From Puccinellia tenuiflora (Eukaryota > Streptophyta > Magnoliopsida > Poales > Poaceae), in assembly GCA_012064385.1 (NCBI GenBank), contig QRDG01000241.1, forward strand, positions 291,312 to 355,311: a stretch of DNA of 64,000 nt, read 5' to 3'. The stretch's first letter is position 1. Every line of letters starts with the position of its first letter. The notes below the pieces were generated by a model. The model was given only the letters and a program-made list of their open reading frames with translations, was not told where the DNA came from and searched no databases. Made by a program: the position numbers and the translations under genes. This document shows, piece after piece, positions 44,481 to 56,591 of this stretch.

Positions 44481-44939
44481 AGTTTAAGGAAGATTTCTCA
44501 TAAGAGTCATTTTGATTAATGTACAAAAGCTTTATGTTGCTTCTTCAACGTGGTCTTTTTTTCAATATCTTGTCTGGGAAGTAATTTTGTGTGGACAAAA
44601 AGCTTGATTTTTGTTGTTTGTTGGATGGCAGCTCTTAGATGTAATCAACGCCTGCAAGTTGAGAGAGGGAACGTGAGCAACAGCAGATTTATTGTCGTCT
44701 TGGACGCTAGTCACGTGAGAAAGGTCACGTGGGGACCAGATTTTTCTATTTCGGGCAAACACACGACCGGACAGTCCGCACCTTTCCATTCTCGGAAAGG
44801 GCACCGCGGAAGGCTAAACAGTGCCCGCGCACTGTGTAGCAGCATCCAAAATCATAGAAAATACCGGCCCGGTGGGAATTCCAGGCATCCAAGCAGGTTC
44901 TTAGACTATGTGATAAGGCGGTTTGCGAAAGTTACTTCA

Positions 44940-46480
44940 ATTTAAAAAAAATGGAGGCCATACTGAAAAGTGCTTTGTATAGGTCGATATTTTAGGATAC
45001 TTTTACAACCGTGGATTACTGACATTTAGAGGCATTTGAGTAACTGTCGAGGAAGGATTATGACTTCATTAGCGATACAATATAAGCAATCTCTGATGCT
45101 TTGTGTCGTTGATTGCATCGTGAGTTTTTCTTTTTGGATGTCATTCCTACACAATAGGAGCGATACCATGAGAAAGGACCATGTTGAGATTACAGATCTG
45201 TGTTTTGTGCCCTGAACCTGACTAATTAGTTTATCTGTTGATTAAGGTGTTTACCGGCTGTTACAATTGGTCACTCAAAAGATGGTGTTATTTCTTCAGT
45301 ATCATTAACTTAAGATGACGAGAAGAATCTCCACGGATAGATGGGCATTGTTTGCGACATTCAAAGATCCCATTAGTAACTAAGCGTGGAGAGTAATGTA
45401 CTAGTACTATCTGAGGAGACAGAATTATTCTCCTTCTATTAGAAAGTAATCAACGAGAAGCAATGACCAGGAGTTAATCCACTGATATGAATATCTGAAG
45501 ATAAAAACTTGGAATAAAACTGCATATATAGAGTCACCAATCGAACATGACATGAACTTAATATTTCTGCAGAGATGAAAAGCCTGCAAACGAAAGCAAA
45601 TCGACATACCCAAAAAAATAAAAGCAGGAGACACGCAAGAGAGAAACCAGCTGGAAGGAGCAAAGCAAATTCAGATCTACTAGCATATTAACTGATATCA
45701 AACAGCTCACCCGTCACCACCATGTTTTGTGCCCTAGAACGAACCCAAAGATTCAGCTCAAGAAACGTAGGATCCCAGATCCGCGGATCATGAGGCCAGC
45801 CAGATGGTGAATAGTTTTATCCAAGCACCCATGCAGCAACACCAGCAGAATCAGTTTGCCATGTTATAGCAAAACACAACTCTGAATCGAAAGCGGTGTT
45901 GCCTCATGGGTGCTAGCACAAAGCTATCACCAGAACACGCGTATGGTGGCCGCATCTGTAGATCGGAGCCACCTATTGAAATCAGATTGGCAGTACAAAA
46001 TCACATATGAATCAGGTGGCGGCCGAGGATGGTGTTGTTAGGCTGCGCTGTGCTAGCTAGGCTAGGCTGTGGTACGCAAGGAGTTGTGGTGTATATATGG
46101 TCGAACGGAAGAGAGCGAATCGCGGCTGCGCCGTTGGGAGTACTAGGGTTTTCAGGAGTACTACGAGCGAAGGAGAGTTATTATCGGGAGAGAAATGAGG
46201 AGATTTTTTGGTGACAGTTAATTTCTTTCTGATCAATTGGCGTGAATTGGCCCACGGGCCCAATATTTCCAAACGGATGTGTACTGTAGATGGCAGTGCT
46301 GTCGGGCTGGGCCTGGGAGACAAACGCTGCAGAGGAAACGAGTGGACGCCACGCATTCTGCGGAGGTGGCAGCTGCCTGCGGCAAGACGACGTAGCGACC
46401 GCGTCGTCCATGCCAAGATGGTGCGCGGTGATGATGCGTGCGATGCGGCAAGGTGAAACTGTATTGGAGAATCAAAATTA
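44940..46480 (-). repeat. Promoter-like locus, copy 1 of a duplication
   Basis: Matches 47660-48222 plus 49077-50300 in the same order and orientation with substantial divergence. On the minus strand a TATATA box (46093-46098) is followed by a leader rich in CTAGC and CAACACC, then a conserved intron-like stretch. A conserved ATG at about 45724 begins MVVTGELFD but stops after 11 codons in this copy. No protein family recognised. This may be a non-coding RNA locus or a gene whose body was lost. Confidence 0.5.
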
Positions 46481-47051
46481 GAGGAAAATGTTAGCTTTAA
46501 TCTTGCGTATTTTAGTTTCGCATGGATGTAGTTAGGGTCATGGTGTGTACGCGTAAAGCATTACGTTGGCCGACAAAACTTCAGCTGTGTGCCGTGAGAA
46601 GCGGCAAGAACTGACGGAAGCTGGAATTTGACAGGCATGACTGCATGAGCTTGAGTCGGGTGAACCGGTGATTCGTTTAGATGGGCATATACGAGCGTTC
46701 ATTTACCCTTATCAACGTACAAATATAAGCACATTCTGTTCCTATGAGAGTACCCCCAAGAAAAAAGAATCCGGTGGGTCAGATTTTAAGATTGACGAAA
46801 TCTTCATATGAATACCTCCAAAAAAAGGAGCCGGTGGGTCAGATTTTGATATTGACGAAATCACCACAGTCGTATCACTATCAACACGAAAGCGTTGCCC
46901 CCACCAAAGAATATTCCGCTATTAATGAGAGACACACCAGAGTTCAACCTTCAAAACATTCAATCACGAGTTAGTTCGGTTCTGATATAGTTGTTGCATC
47001 GATAATGAAAAGGCATGAGTGCTATGAAAACAATGTAACCAAAGTGGTCTT
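46481..47051. other. Intergenic DNA with a 60-base tandem repeat
   Basis: CCGGTGGGTCAGATTTT occurs at 46771 and 46831 as part of two roughly 60-base units (about 46742-46861). Nothing else recognised. Confidence 0.6.
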
Positions 47052-47560
47052 CTCGAAATAGGATTTCATCCCGCTTTATAAATAAAGCCGACATCGACCG
47101 AAAATACAAGGTAGTGAGGTAGCCCTCTTACAAAACAGAACCTAAGGATAACAGGACAACTAAAGTCGCACTGAAAACGCCAAGAGGCGAGAACACCAAC
47201 ACGACTACGAAGCCGAGCAAGCACACCCGGATGTCTAAACTCCACGCCATGCCCCTTTAGCACCTGAGTTCCACGACAGCGCCCCCAAAGCATCACCGTC
47301 ATCGAGTCCATATGGACATGGGTTTCCACCCGAAACCCTGACACAAGAAAGAGCGCCTCAACATTGTCCTCAAGAGGATATCGGCACCCGCGGGCGTCGC
47401 TGCGATCGGTGCCGAAGCACGGAGCTTTCGCTCGGAAACTCCGCGTGACACGAAGAGGGCCGAAGGGCGCACGCGACAAGAGCAGACATCCAACTCCGCA
47501 TCTAAGCGTCGACGGAAGATCGTGCGTGAGCCACCCGCCGATGCATCCATTGCTTCCCAC
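47052..47560 (-). mobile_element. 3' end of a LINE
   Basis: On the minus strand the segment ends with CTTTATTTATAAAGCGGGAT followed by GAAATCCTATTTCGA, the typical 3' end of Triticeae LINEs, preceded by a TATTTTCGGTCGATGTCGG block. There is no long A tail, and the 5' part is truncated. The minus-strand frames have no reverse transcriptase. Confidence 0.55.
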
Positions 47561-48222
47561 ATCGTATGATTCACCTTGGTGAGGTGTGCGTGTTCTTTAA
47601 GTTTTCTCATCGTGTGTTGTTCTTGAGAGAAGATAGAAAAAAGATGAGCTCCAACAATAAGCTCTTTAGGAAAGTGCCTTCCGTTAATAAATTAATTTTT
47701 GAAGGCCATAAAAGAAAAGTGCTGTGTATAGATCGAGATATTTTAAGACACTTTTACTGTACCGTGGATTATAGACATTTACAGGCATTTGACTAACTAC
47801 CGATGATTATGATTTGATTAGCGGTACAACAGAAGCAATCTTGATAGATTTGCGGTGTTGATTGCGTCGCGAGTTTATTTGGATGTCATCGCATCACCAA
47901 CGTTATGTTTACACACTAGGAACGATACTCTCATCCTGGAAATAGTATTTGTGCTTCTTATTTTCTCTTCTGTTAGTACCAAATTAACAAGAAATGCGTA
48001 ACTAATTATATATTACTTTTATAAACAACAGACCAAACTAAATGAGGTCCTGTGAGATAAAATCACCGGGGCAGAATCTCTTACAGCAACGTTAAGTACA
48101 AAGATGTGAATTCTAATAGTAATAGCCATATTTAGTTGCTGAAGTTTCTGATTTCATATGCTTCTATAAAGAACCATGTTGAGATTACAAATATGTGTTC
48201 CGTGCCCTGAACCTAACCAACC

Positions 48223-48880
48223 GGTCTTTTACCCCCTTTCCATTACTTTCATAACAGAAATACAAAGTTTTCTCCGACCAGCATACAAGAGGATACGGGA
48301 AAGAGAGGCGCCCTCGCATCGATAGGAAACCCGCTGATAAGTGTCCGGTATCGGAACACTCACTACGGGACAAAAACCTATCGGCACTAAGACACGCGAC
48401 AGTTTCAAACTACTTTTGATAGAACATAACAAACCACCCAAAACAAAGGAAACTCCAGGAAACTACATCCTCAAAACATCAACAACCAATCCACACTTGT
48501 AGCTTTACTAGATCAGCTCCCAGACCCCGGACCTTCCAGCAACACGGCCCTTCCGCTTCCAACATTCACCTGATTAGCTCTTCCCAGCTCCGCTGCCACC
48601 TTCATGAGCTTGCTCGCCCCATCTTTAAGCTGCTCCGCGTCGTCCTCCTTATATAGACCTGCCCAATATGTCACAAAAGAAGCCATAGTGTAAACACAAA
48701 CCTCAGGGGATTTTACCACGTAACTTTCAAAGGTCACTTTGTTTCGAATCGTCCAAATAGACCAACACAAAGCTGCTAAAAGGAGAGTATAAAATTCCCC
48801 CTTATTAGGAATAAACTTACGAAACCACACATAGCTCTGCCAAATATTTCTAGGACCAGTATTGGTACCAACACAGGCAC
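48223..48880 (-). pseudogene. LINE reverse transcriptase, C-terminal fragment
   Basis: The minus-strand frame ending at 48513 contains LLLAALCWSIWTIRNKVTFE followed by SPEVCVYTMASFVTYWAGLY. This is the conserved tail of plant LINE polyproteins after the zinc-binding reverse-transcriptase domain (CWxIWxxRN ... YWAGL). Everything upstream is missing and a hAT MITE follows on the right. About 290 bases to the left of the stop would be 3' untranslated. No TSD found. Confidence 0.7.
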
Positions 48881-48887
48881 CTATAAT

Positions 48888-49035
48888 CAGTGGCGGAGGC
48901 AGGATCGCAGCACAGCCCGGGCCACCTCCACAGCTACAGTGCGCTACAGTGTATGTGCTGCTACAGTATAGCCTTATTGCAGTCTCCACGCCCCGGACCA
49001 TGGCCAGGGTGGCCTGGGGCCCGGCTCCGCCCCTG
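48888..49035. mobile_element. hAT-type MITE, 148 bases
   Basis: Ends CAGTGGCGGAG and, inverted, CAGGGGCGGAG. Perfect 8-base TSD CCTATAAT at 48880-48887 and 49036-49043. Non-coding. Inserted into the LINE fragment. Confidence 0.9.
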
Positions 49036-50300
49036 CCTATAATATAAGACGACGTCCTATATTTTGGAACAGCGGAAGTAGGTGTTCACCGACTGTACCA
49101 ATTGGTCACTCAAGAGATAGGTGTTATTTCTTCATGTATCATTTTTTGTTTCCTAAAGATGACGTGAATCTCCTCGGATAGATGCCAGTATTTGCACAGT
49201 GAAATAAGTTCAGAAATTCAAAAATCGCATCAGTAATTAAGCTTGGAGACTCTTATGAACTACTACTATCTGAGGATACAAAATTAGTAGTTTCCTATTT
49301 CCCCTCTATAAAAAAGGAATCAACGAGAAGAAATGGCCAGGACCCGATCCGTTGCCATGAATACCTGAACATAAAAAATCCAACGAAACTGCATATATAG
49401 AGTTCCTAAAAAACATGAACCTGAACTTAATATATCTGCCGCGATGAAAACCTGCAAACGAAAGCAAATCGATATACCCAAATACTCTAGCAAACCTGTA
49501 AAAATAAAAGCAGGAGACATGCAACAGCGCCAAGAGAGAAAGCTGGGAGGAGCAAAGCAATTTCAGATCTAGCAAAACTGGGAGTATCGAACAGCTCACC
49601 CATCACCACCATGTTCCGTGCCCTAGAATAGAACCCAAAGATTCAGTTCAAGAAACATAGGATCCCAGATCCGGACTACGATGCCAGCCAGATGGTGAAT
49701 AGTTTTATCCAAGCACCCATGCAGCAACACAAGCATAATCAGTTGCCATAATATCGCAAAACACAACTGAATCTAAAGATGTGTTGCCTCATGGGTGCTA
49801 GCACAAAGCTATCACCAGAACGCACATATATCTGTAGATCGGAGCCACCAATTAACTACCTGGTAAAACAGTTTTCTCCCACCAACCATCTGCCAACACC
49901 ACCAGAAATCAGATTCACACTACCAAATCGAATATGAATCAGGTGGCGTCCGAAGATGGTGTTGTCAGATGGGTGCTAGGAGAAAGGGCTAGGAGAAAGG
50001 AGTCACCACATCTAGAGATCTGTCTTTGTAGCAAGGCTGGGGTTGGTGAGCAAACGCAAAGAGGGTGGTGGCGTATATATGGTCAGGCGGAAGAGAGCGA
50101 ATCTAGGCTGCGCCGTTGAGAGTACTAGGGTTTTCAGGGATAGGACTATAGGAGAGGAGGAGAGTCATTATCGGGAGTAAATCCTTTCTTAATTGGCGTG
50201 ATTTGGCCCACGGGCCCAATATCTCCAAACGGAGGTGTACGCAGTGCCGTCGGGCTCGGAGACAAACGCCACGCATTCCGCAGCTTGCCGCTTGACCAGA

Positions 50301-50859
50301 TCTGAAATGGGTAAACACCACGCATTCCAATACTTGGACATCGAACCAAGCGGTTTATTATATCCTGTGTTTTCTAGCTGCCCAAAGCAAGGAAGATGCA
50401 CAGGATTCCATCTTGAGAGCTGCTACACGTCCGTCGGTTGTACGATGGAAATCAAAGGCCTTCGTTGGTTTCACATAGCCAAAAAAATCTGACTTAGGCA
50501 CGATATAATGGTCCACCGGATCTATATAAACAAAACATGGAGTAATAATCTAAAAATAATGGAAATATGTTTGTGAGAAAATATATGAGATAGAAGTAAG
50601 AAAACAATTCTATTAACTTACTACTGATCTAGCCATACGACATTACTAAAAGTAAGAAATATAAGATTAGTTACTAAAAATAAGAAATAAGATCAATTAC
50701 CCAAAAAACAAACACATCATCTAACCACGTGAGCTTTATCTAACATCTTCATACGGTCTGAGGAGTTGGATATGGAATGCAACTGAGATTTTTTAGTTGA
50801 AAATAGGTTGAAACTAAGAAAAATGCTCACGTACTATAAAATGTTCGTATAAAATAACA
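50301..50859. other. Intergenic DNA
   Basis: No gene recognised. AAGTAAGAAATAAGAT phrases recur near 50595, 50650 and 50680 as short local repeats. Confidence 0.4.
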
Positions 50860-51920
50860 TCGTGGGTAAGCTGATTCTCAGTCGACTGAGCTTTAGATGC
50901 ACCCTAATTATAATAATACATTCATAAATCATGTATTCAACAATATTAGTAACATATAATTTTCTTACTATGGTATATATAATACTCCCTCTGTTCACTA
51001 TTATAACATGTTTCACATATTTTAATAGGGACTAGAAACAATCGAAATGAGTGAACTTATACAGTAAAACAAGTCCAGTACATTTATTTTTTGAAACAAA
51101 CTAAAAGATCTTATAATAGTTAATGGAGGGAGTACATTATATTTATTATCCCGTCGCAATGTACGAACTCGTTGCTAGTGGTCACATATATCTGGAAAGT
51201 AAGTAATCAACTACTCCTTGAAGAGGTTTAGCTAGTACACCCAGTGGTTGTGAACCTCCTCGGCCTTTTGTGAACATCGTCGCCTGCCCTTGGCGGAATT
51301 ACTGTAAGCAATATCTTGTTGATAAATGGAGTTGGGATGGCAGTTGGTGCAAGTCACAGAACATATGCACATTGAAGATTTCAATCCTACGTGCTCATCA
51401 CTAACCATGGCCGTACACCTTAACACTGGCAAATTAAACATCGAGAATGGCGCAAGGCCGCAAGCGATGAGAAAGCCAGTGTATGCAAGATAGCCCAGAG
51501 AGCGGAGAAGGTAATCCTGTCACCCCCGCTCCTTGCAGATGATACACGCCGGGACTACTTCTATTCTATCCCGATGGCTCACATTCTCACATGCTTGTTT
51601 CAGTTTTGCCCTCATCCCTCCGGTGTTTAGTGTTTATTGTACATTCATTGCCATGGTAATAACAAATATTGTAGCGCAAAAGGCAATGGAGTATGTTCTG
51701 CCAGCCCGAATGAAATGGGGTCGTATATGTAGTCGGAAAAACGGAGCACTTCTTGCATAGGGTACATAAGCACTTGAGCTGGTTGGTGGGATATTTATTT
51801 GTGTCGATTTCAAGTCAGAGTTTGCGGTTGCTGAATCGCGTTATCTTTATTGTATAATGACTGTCGGAAATTCATATTAAAATAGACAAAAACGGGTGAG
51901 CAAATATTCTTGGTCTGCCC
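50860..51920 (-). repeat. Triplicated 1-kb unit, copy 1
   Basis: Aligns with 53450-54480 and 54705-55712. Shared landmarks are a Stowaway MITE or its remnant at the left, CTAGTGGTCAC, AATCAACTAC, GAAGAGGTTT, a minus-strand open block, and TGGTTGGTGGGATATT near the right. In this copy the minus frame 51441-51232 begins MFNLPVLRC and is related to the longer frames in copies 2 and 3. The right end (ATTGTATAATGACTG at 51849-51863) gives an intact version of the site where copy 3 holds the Helitron. Confidence 0.7.
50985..51132. mobile_element. Stowaway (Tc1/mariner) MITE, 148 bases
   Basis: Ends CTCCCTCTGTTCACTATTAT and, inverted, CTCCCTCCATTAACTATTAT. TA at 50983-50984 and 51133-51134. The same insertion site is occupied in copies 2 and 3 of the triplicated unit, so it predates the duplication. 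Confidence 0.88.
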
Positions 51921-52499
51921 CAGAGAAAAACCAGACAGCCAAAAAAAAACTCTAGGTCTACCCCATTTTTATTTACCTTGTATTGGAGGAAAAGATATGT
52001 CAATGATTTTGAGAGAAAAGAAAGGAGCTAGCCAACTCCTCTCTTGTTTCCGTACCGTGTTTCAGAGGCAAATTAGAGATGTTAATGATTTTGCCAGAAA
52101 CAACCAAGACCTAGCTAGTTCCTGTTGTCCTTTCTTAACTTGTTTTGGAGGAAAAGAGAAGTTAAATCTAGAGATAGCGTGTGCACAAAATTGTTAGAGT
52201 AGTTTATATTATTGTGTTTTTTTCTATTGTACTAGGTAAGGTTTTTTTGTGTATTTCATTTCTTATATCCAAGTCTTGTATATTATATATTTATCTCTTT
52301 GGGTATTCAATAGAGATAAATTGCATAAATAACTATGCTCGCACTTTTCTTCGGTACGCATAACCGTCAGGAGCTCGGTGCCTGCATGTCGTGGGCGAGC
52401 AAACAAAAGTAGGGAGGAGGTTTTTCTCGACCGCCGACTAAAGATCTAGGCTAATGCATGCATTTTCTTCGGCTCATTGATTGGCCACACAATTAACAC
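51921..52499. other. Intergenic DNA with short degenerate repeats
   Basis: Phrases around ATTGGAGGAAAAGA...AATGATTTT recur near 51985, 52080 and 52150. No gene recognised. Confidence 0.4.
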
Positions 52500-53330
52500 T
52501 ATGCTCGCAATTTGAAAAAATTGCATTTAACACCACACTTTGTGGCATTTGTTGCGCGGACCGAAGAAACAAAACTTTTTTGCACCAGACCACATTTTTT
52601 TGTCTAATTAGTTGCACCTAGCCTAAAGAATGATTAATCTCAATTTTTTGGTTAATTATTTGCAGCTAACACGAGTCTTTGTGGCGTTTGTTGCACAAAA
52701 CACAGAAATAAAATCTATTTTGCAGCATAGCACACATCCATTTTTGTCTAATTAGTTGTACCTGATCCAAATGAAGTGTTAATCTTGATTTTTCAATAAT
52801 TACCTGCAGCTAAAACCATGCTTTTTGAGAGATACTGCACCAAGCATATAAATATAACTTTTTTCCAACCGATCAGGGATTTTTTGTCTAATTGGTTGCA
52901 GGTAAAACCATGCTTTCTCTAGTTACCTTCCATTATGTGATACATGGACCGGAAGAGTACGATCAAGGGGGAGTGGTCATGCCCTGTGAAAAAGAGCGCT
53001 CTGCCTGGCCGAGATCCCGCCAACATAATAAAAAAATCATTGCAAGTAATTAACAAAAAAATATGATGCATGCATTGTAAAAGACAATTTATTTCTGCGT
53101 TTGATGAACAACTAACACAAAGCCTAGTGTTAGCTGCAAAATTTATCCCAGAACTATATATGATTAATCAGTATATTTGAGCTAGCCGCAACTAGTTAGA
53201 CAAAAATGTGTGGTTTGATGCAAAAGAGGTTTTGTTTATGTGTTCTTTGTAACAAGTGCCGCAAAGGGTGGTGTTTGTTGCAGTTTCCTCTCGCAATTTG
53301 GAAGAGAGGGTGAGATAAATCGGGAGTTAA
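52500..53330. repeat. Fold-back element: degenerate 120-base tandem repeats with an inverted arm
   Basis: Three or four loose copies of a roughly 120-base unit (TTTTTGTCTAATTAGTTGCA...TTTGTGGC.TTTGTTGC) occupy 52530-52930. The same text appears inverted at about 53090-53310. A transcript across it would form a long imperfect hairpin. No coding, and no clean ends or TSD found. Confidence 0.65.
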
Positions 53331-53449
53331 TGCGGCTATCCAATTAAACCTTCTTTTGTGCGAGAGAAATGGAATAGCCAAACAAATTCTAACTTAGGCA
53401 CAACATAATTGTCCTTCAGATCTATAAAAAAAACCACAGGATCTTAATC

Positions 53450-54480
53450 TAATTCTTAGTGGATTGAGCTTTAGACGCATCCTAATTATGATAACACAAT
53501 CATAAATCATGTGCATTAAAAAATATTAGTACTGTAATATATAATTTTCCAAGTATGGTATATATAATACTCACTCCGTTCACTATTATAAGATGTTTCA
53601 ATATGGATTAGATAGGGATCGAAATGAGTGAACATACACATTAAAAATATGTCTAAATACTTACATTTTTAAAATAACTAAAAGGTCTTGTAATTGTCGC
53701 AACGCACGAACATATGTTGCTACTGGTCACATAAATGTGGAAGTAAGTAATCAACTACTTGAAGAGGTTTCGTACACCTAGTGACCGGGAACCACTTTGG
53801 CTCTTTGTGAACGCCCTCGTCTGTCCTATAGCTATAGGTGGGATTACGGTAAGCAATATCGTGTTGACAAATGGACTTGGCGTGAGTGCGTGACAGTTGG
53901 TGCAGAGGGCATTGAGGCTTCCATGCCTACCAGCTCGTCACTAACCATGAACATGCACCTCAACACTGCCAAATTAAACATCGTGGTTGGCGCAAGGCCG
54001 CAAACGATGAGAAAGCTAATGCCTGCAGGGTAGCCCAGAAAGCGGACAAGGTAATCCTGATACTTGCGAGGCTGGCAGATGATACATGTCGAGAGTACTT
54101 CTATTCTATCCCGATGGCTCATATTCTCACATATTGTTTCAGTTTTGCCCTCATCATCTCCGATGTTTACTGTACATGCATTGCAACACACGGCCGGCAA
54201 TACCAAATACTGGAGCGTAAAAGGCAATACCAAATACTATATGCTCTATCCCTCGGATGAAATGGTGTCTCGTATATGTAGTGGGGAAAACGGAGCACTA
54301 CTTGCACAGGACGCATAAGCACTTAATTAAGCAGGTTGGTGGGATATTCATTTCCGTCGATTTCAAGCCAGAGTCCGCGGTTGCTGAATCGTGCTGTTAT
54401 GTTTATTGTATAACTAGTTTTGGGATAAAATAATAGAAATAGACAATAACGGATAAGAAAATACTCTAGGTCTGCCCCAG
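53450..54480 (-). repeat. Triplicated 1-kb unit, copy 2, with a 129-codon minus-strand frame
   Basis: The frame 54233-53844 contains ETICENMSHRDRIEVL, CIICQPRKYQDYLV and FLGYPA, partly conserved in copy 3. I do not recognise a family; a CxxC pair is present but not a known zinc finger. The left end keeps part of the Stowaway MITE (about 53573-53695), whose right terminus is deleted. Confidence 0.6.
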
Positions 54481-54704
54481 AGCAAAACTAGACAGAGCAA
54501 GATTTTTTCATTCTTTCTGTAAGAGTATCTCTAGCCGATCCCTTATAATCGGTTAGAGGAATAACCGCACTTAGAGGATCCCTAAAAAGTTTAGAGGAGA
54601 AAAGCCTCCTCTCGATCCCTAAATATACTCGACTTCCGTCGGCTGGAGAATAAATTTCGTGGCTCAAAGCCGCACCTCCCTTGTTCTCTTCGTGCTACTG
54701 CAGC
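54481..54704. other. Possible Harbinger-type MITE remnant
   Basis: GAGTATCTCTAGCCGATCCC near 54530 and CGGCTGGAGAATAAA near 54640 resemble diverged terminal repeats of grass PIF/Harbinger MITEs. TSDs are not clear. Confidence 0.3.
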
Positions 54705-55712
54705 CAACACCCTAATTATCATAACATATTCATAAACCATGTGCATTCAACAATACTAGTAAAATTTAATTTTCCTACTATGGTATATATAATACATTAA
54801 TACTCCCTCTGTTCGCTACTCCGGATGTTAAGCTAATTATCAATCGATTGAGTATTATAACACATTTTAGATATTTTTATATGGACAAGATACGGATCAA
54901 AATGGAAGTTACACACCAAAACATGTCTAGATACACTTTATTTTTGAAGAAAAAAAAACTAAAAGGTATTATCATAATGAACGGAGGGAGTACATTATCT
55001 TTATTATCCTGTTGCAGCACCCGAAGATGTTGCTAGTGGTCAAATAAATCTGGAAAGTAGGTAATCAACTCACTGAAGAGGTTTAGTACACCCGGTGCCT
55101 GTGAACTTCTTCGGCTCTTTGTTAACATTGTCGTCTACCCTATATGGGACCAGGGTAAGCATTATCGTGTTGACAAATGGAGCTGCAGTGACAGTTGGTG
55201 CAGCTGATTGAACGGAAGCGCATTGCAACTTTAAGTTCTACCAGCTCATCAAGTCATCACTAACCATCGACATGTACCTTCGTGCTGGCAAATTAAACAT
55301 CGCGAAAGGCCGCAGGCGATGAGAATGTCGATGTATGCAGGGTAGCCCAAACAACAGACAAGGTAATCGTGATACTTGCGCGGCTGGCAGATGATACATG
55401 CCGGGAGTACTTCTATCCTATCCCGATGGCTCATATTCTCACATATTGTTTCAGTTTTGCCCTCATCATCTCCGAATGAATGTTTACTGTACATTCATGG
55501 TCACACACGGCAATACCATATAGTGGAGCACAAACAGGAATGGAGTATGTTCTGCCTGCCCGGGTGATATGGGCTCGTATATGTAGTGGGGGGAAACGGA
55601 GCATTGCTTGGACATGACGCATAAGCACTTGAGCAGGTTGGTGGGATATTCATTTGCATCGAATTCAAGTCAGAGTTTGTGGTTGGTGAATCGCGTTATG
55701 TTTATTGTATAA
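54705..55712 (-). repeat. Triplicated 1-kb unit, copy 3, interrupted on the right by a Helitron
   Basis: Matches copies 1 and 2. Contains an 81-codon minus-strand frame (55494-55249) sharing DDEGKTETICENMSHRDRIE with copy 2. The unit breaks after TTGTATAA at 55712 and resumes with TTAGTGCTGAAAATTAATAA at 63718. Confidence 0.7.
54803..54990. mobile_element. Stowaway (Tc1/mariner) MITE, 188 bases
   Basis: Ends CTCCCTCTGTTCGCTA and, inverted, CTCCCTCCGTTCATTATGAT. TA at 54801-54802 and 54991-54992. About 40 bases longer than the copy 1 MITE, owing to an internal insertion related to flanking DNA near 50866. Confidence 0.85.
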
Positions 55713-55725
55713 CTAGATTCGAACG

Positions 55726-55741
55726 GCGCGGCTCGCCGCGC
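55726..55741 (-). other. Helitron 3' terminal hairpin
   Basis: GCGCGGC and GCCGCGC arms around a two-base loop, nine bases from the terminal CTAG: the structural terminator expected for rolling-circle transposition. Confidence 0.8.
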
Positions 55742-56476
55742 GGCAGTTGTATCTTCTTTTATTTTTTTTCCCATGGTTATCACAATTTATACAGATTATT
55801 AAAAATACAGTTTAAATCCATATGTATTGATCACAGGTCAACCGATTCGAAAGCATATTTTTCACGTCGTATGAAATCAGTAATCAAAGCATCACACAAT
55901 AAAAATCTTAAGAAACCGGAAGATCAACCGAATGCTGAAGCACACAGGGAAAGTAATATAGAAATTCACACCGCATTTAATAAATAAATTTTAATCACAT
56001 GGAAGTAGTACCAAGTACATAAGTTTCGATAAGTTTGGAAACACGATCTCAAATACCTGATAACTTTTGTGTAACCAACAACGATTCTAAAATGCAGAGG
56101 TAGTTGGTCTAAACAACATTAACAATGAGACAATCAGTAACGAAGACCTGGACTATGGAACAAATTTATCATCGAGCACGGGTTCAACTCTGCTAGCAGC
56201 AACACGTTAATGCAGCAACGTGCTCCAAAGCTCATGTTTGGTGATACCTGAGTAATTTCAGCTCAATCTGGAGAACTAAATCAGAGTACAAAAATAATTG
56301 GATGCAAATCAAGAAAATAGGAGAGCCCCATACTGACTATACTATAAGAGAATACACTTTGCGGACATATTGTTAACAAACTTATGATAATTGTTTGGAT
56401 TGAGTTGTTACAAAAGATCGTATAATTATACATCAATGTGCAAAAACTTGCATGAACAAACATAGAGAAGCCACAT

Positions 56477-56591
56477 GACACACCTCATTTACAAATCCAG
56501 TGACCAACCGAGAGGAGGCATAGGAGAGCGAGGAGTCGTGCCGCTGTCCAGTGTCCTCCTTGACCATGATGAACCAGGTCCAAACATTGCA
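56477..56591 (-). other. Exon-like segment inside the Helitron
   Basis: On the minus strand, after a TTCTAG acceptor-like site, an open stretch reads CNVWTWFIMVKEDTGQRHDS and continues to TGFVNE before a GAG|GTGTGT donor-like site. It has coding-like composition, unlike its AT-rich surroundings. The protein family is not recognised. It is probably a captured exon. Confidence 0.4.

Larger units (their letters stand above)
47660..50300 (-). repeat. Promoter-like locus, copy 2 of a duplication, interrupted
   Basis: Pieces 47660-48222 and 49077-50300 match copy 1 (44940-46480). The interruption, 48223-49076, holds a LINE fragment and a hAT MITE. The TATATA box is conserved at about 50074-50080 on the minus strand, as is the start codon at about 49612. 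There the frame runs about 41 codons (MVVMGELFDTPSFARS...), longer than in copy 1. No domain recognised. Confidence 0.5.
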
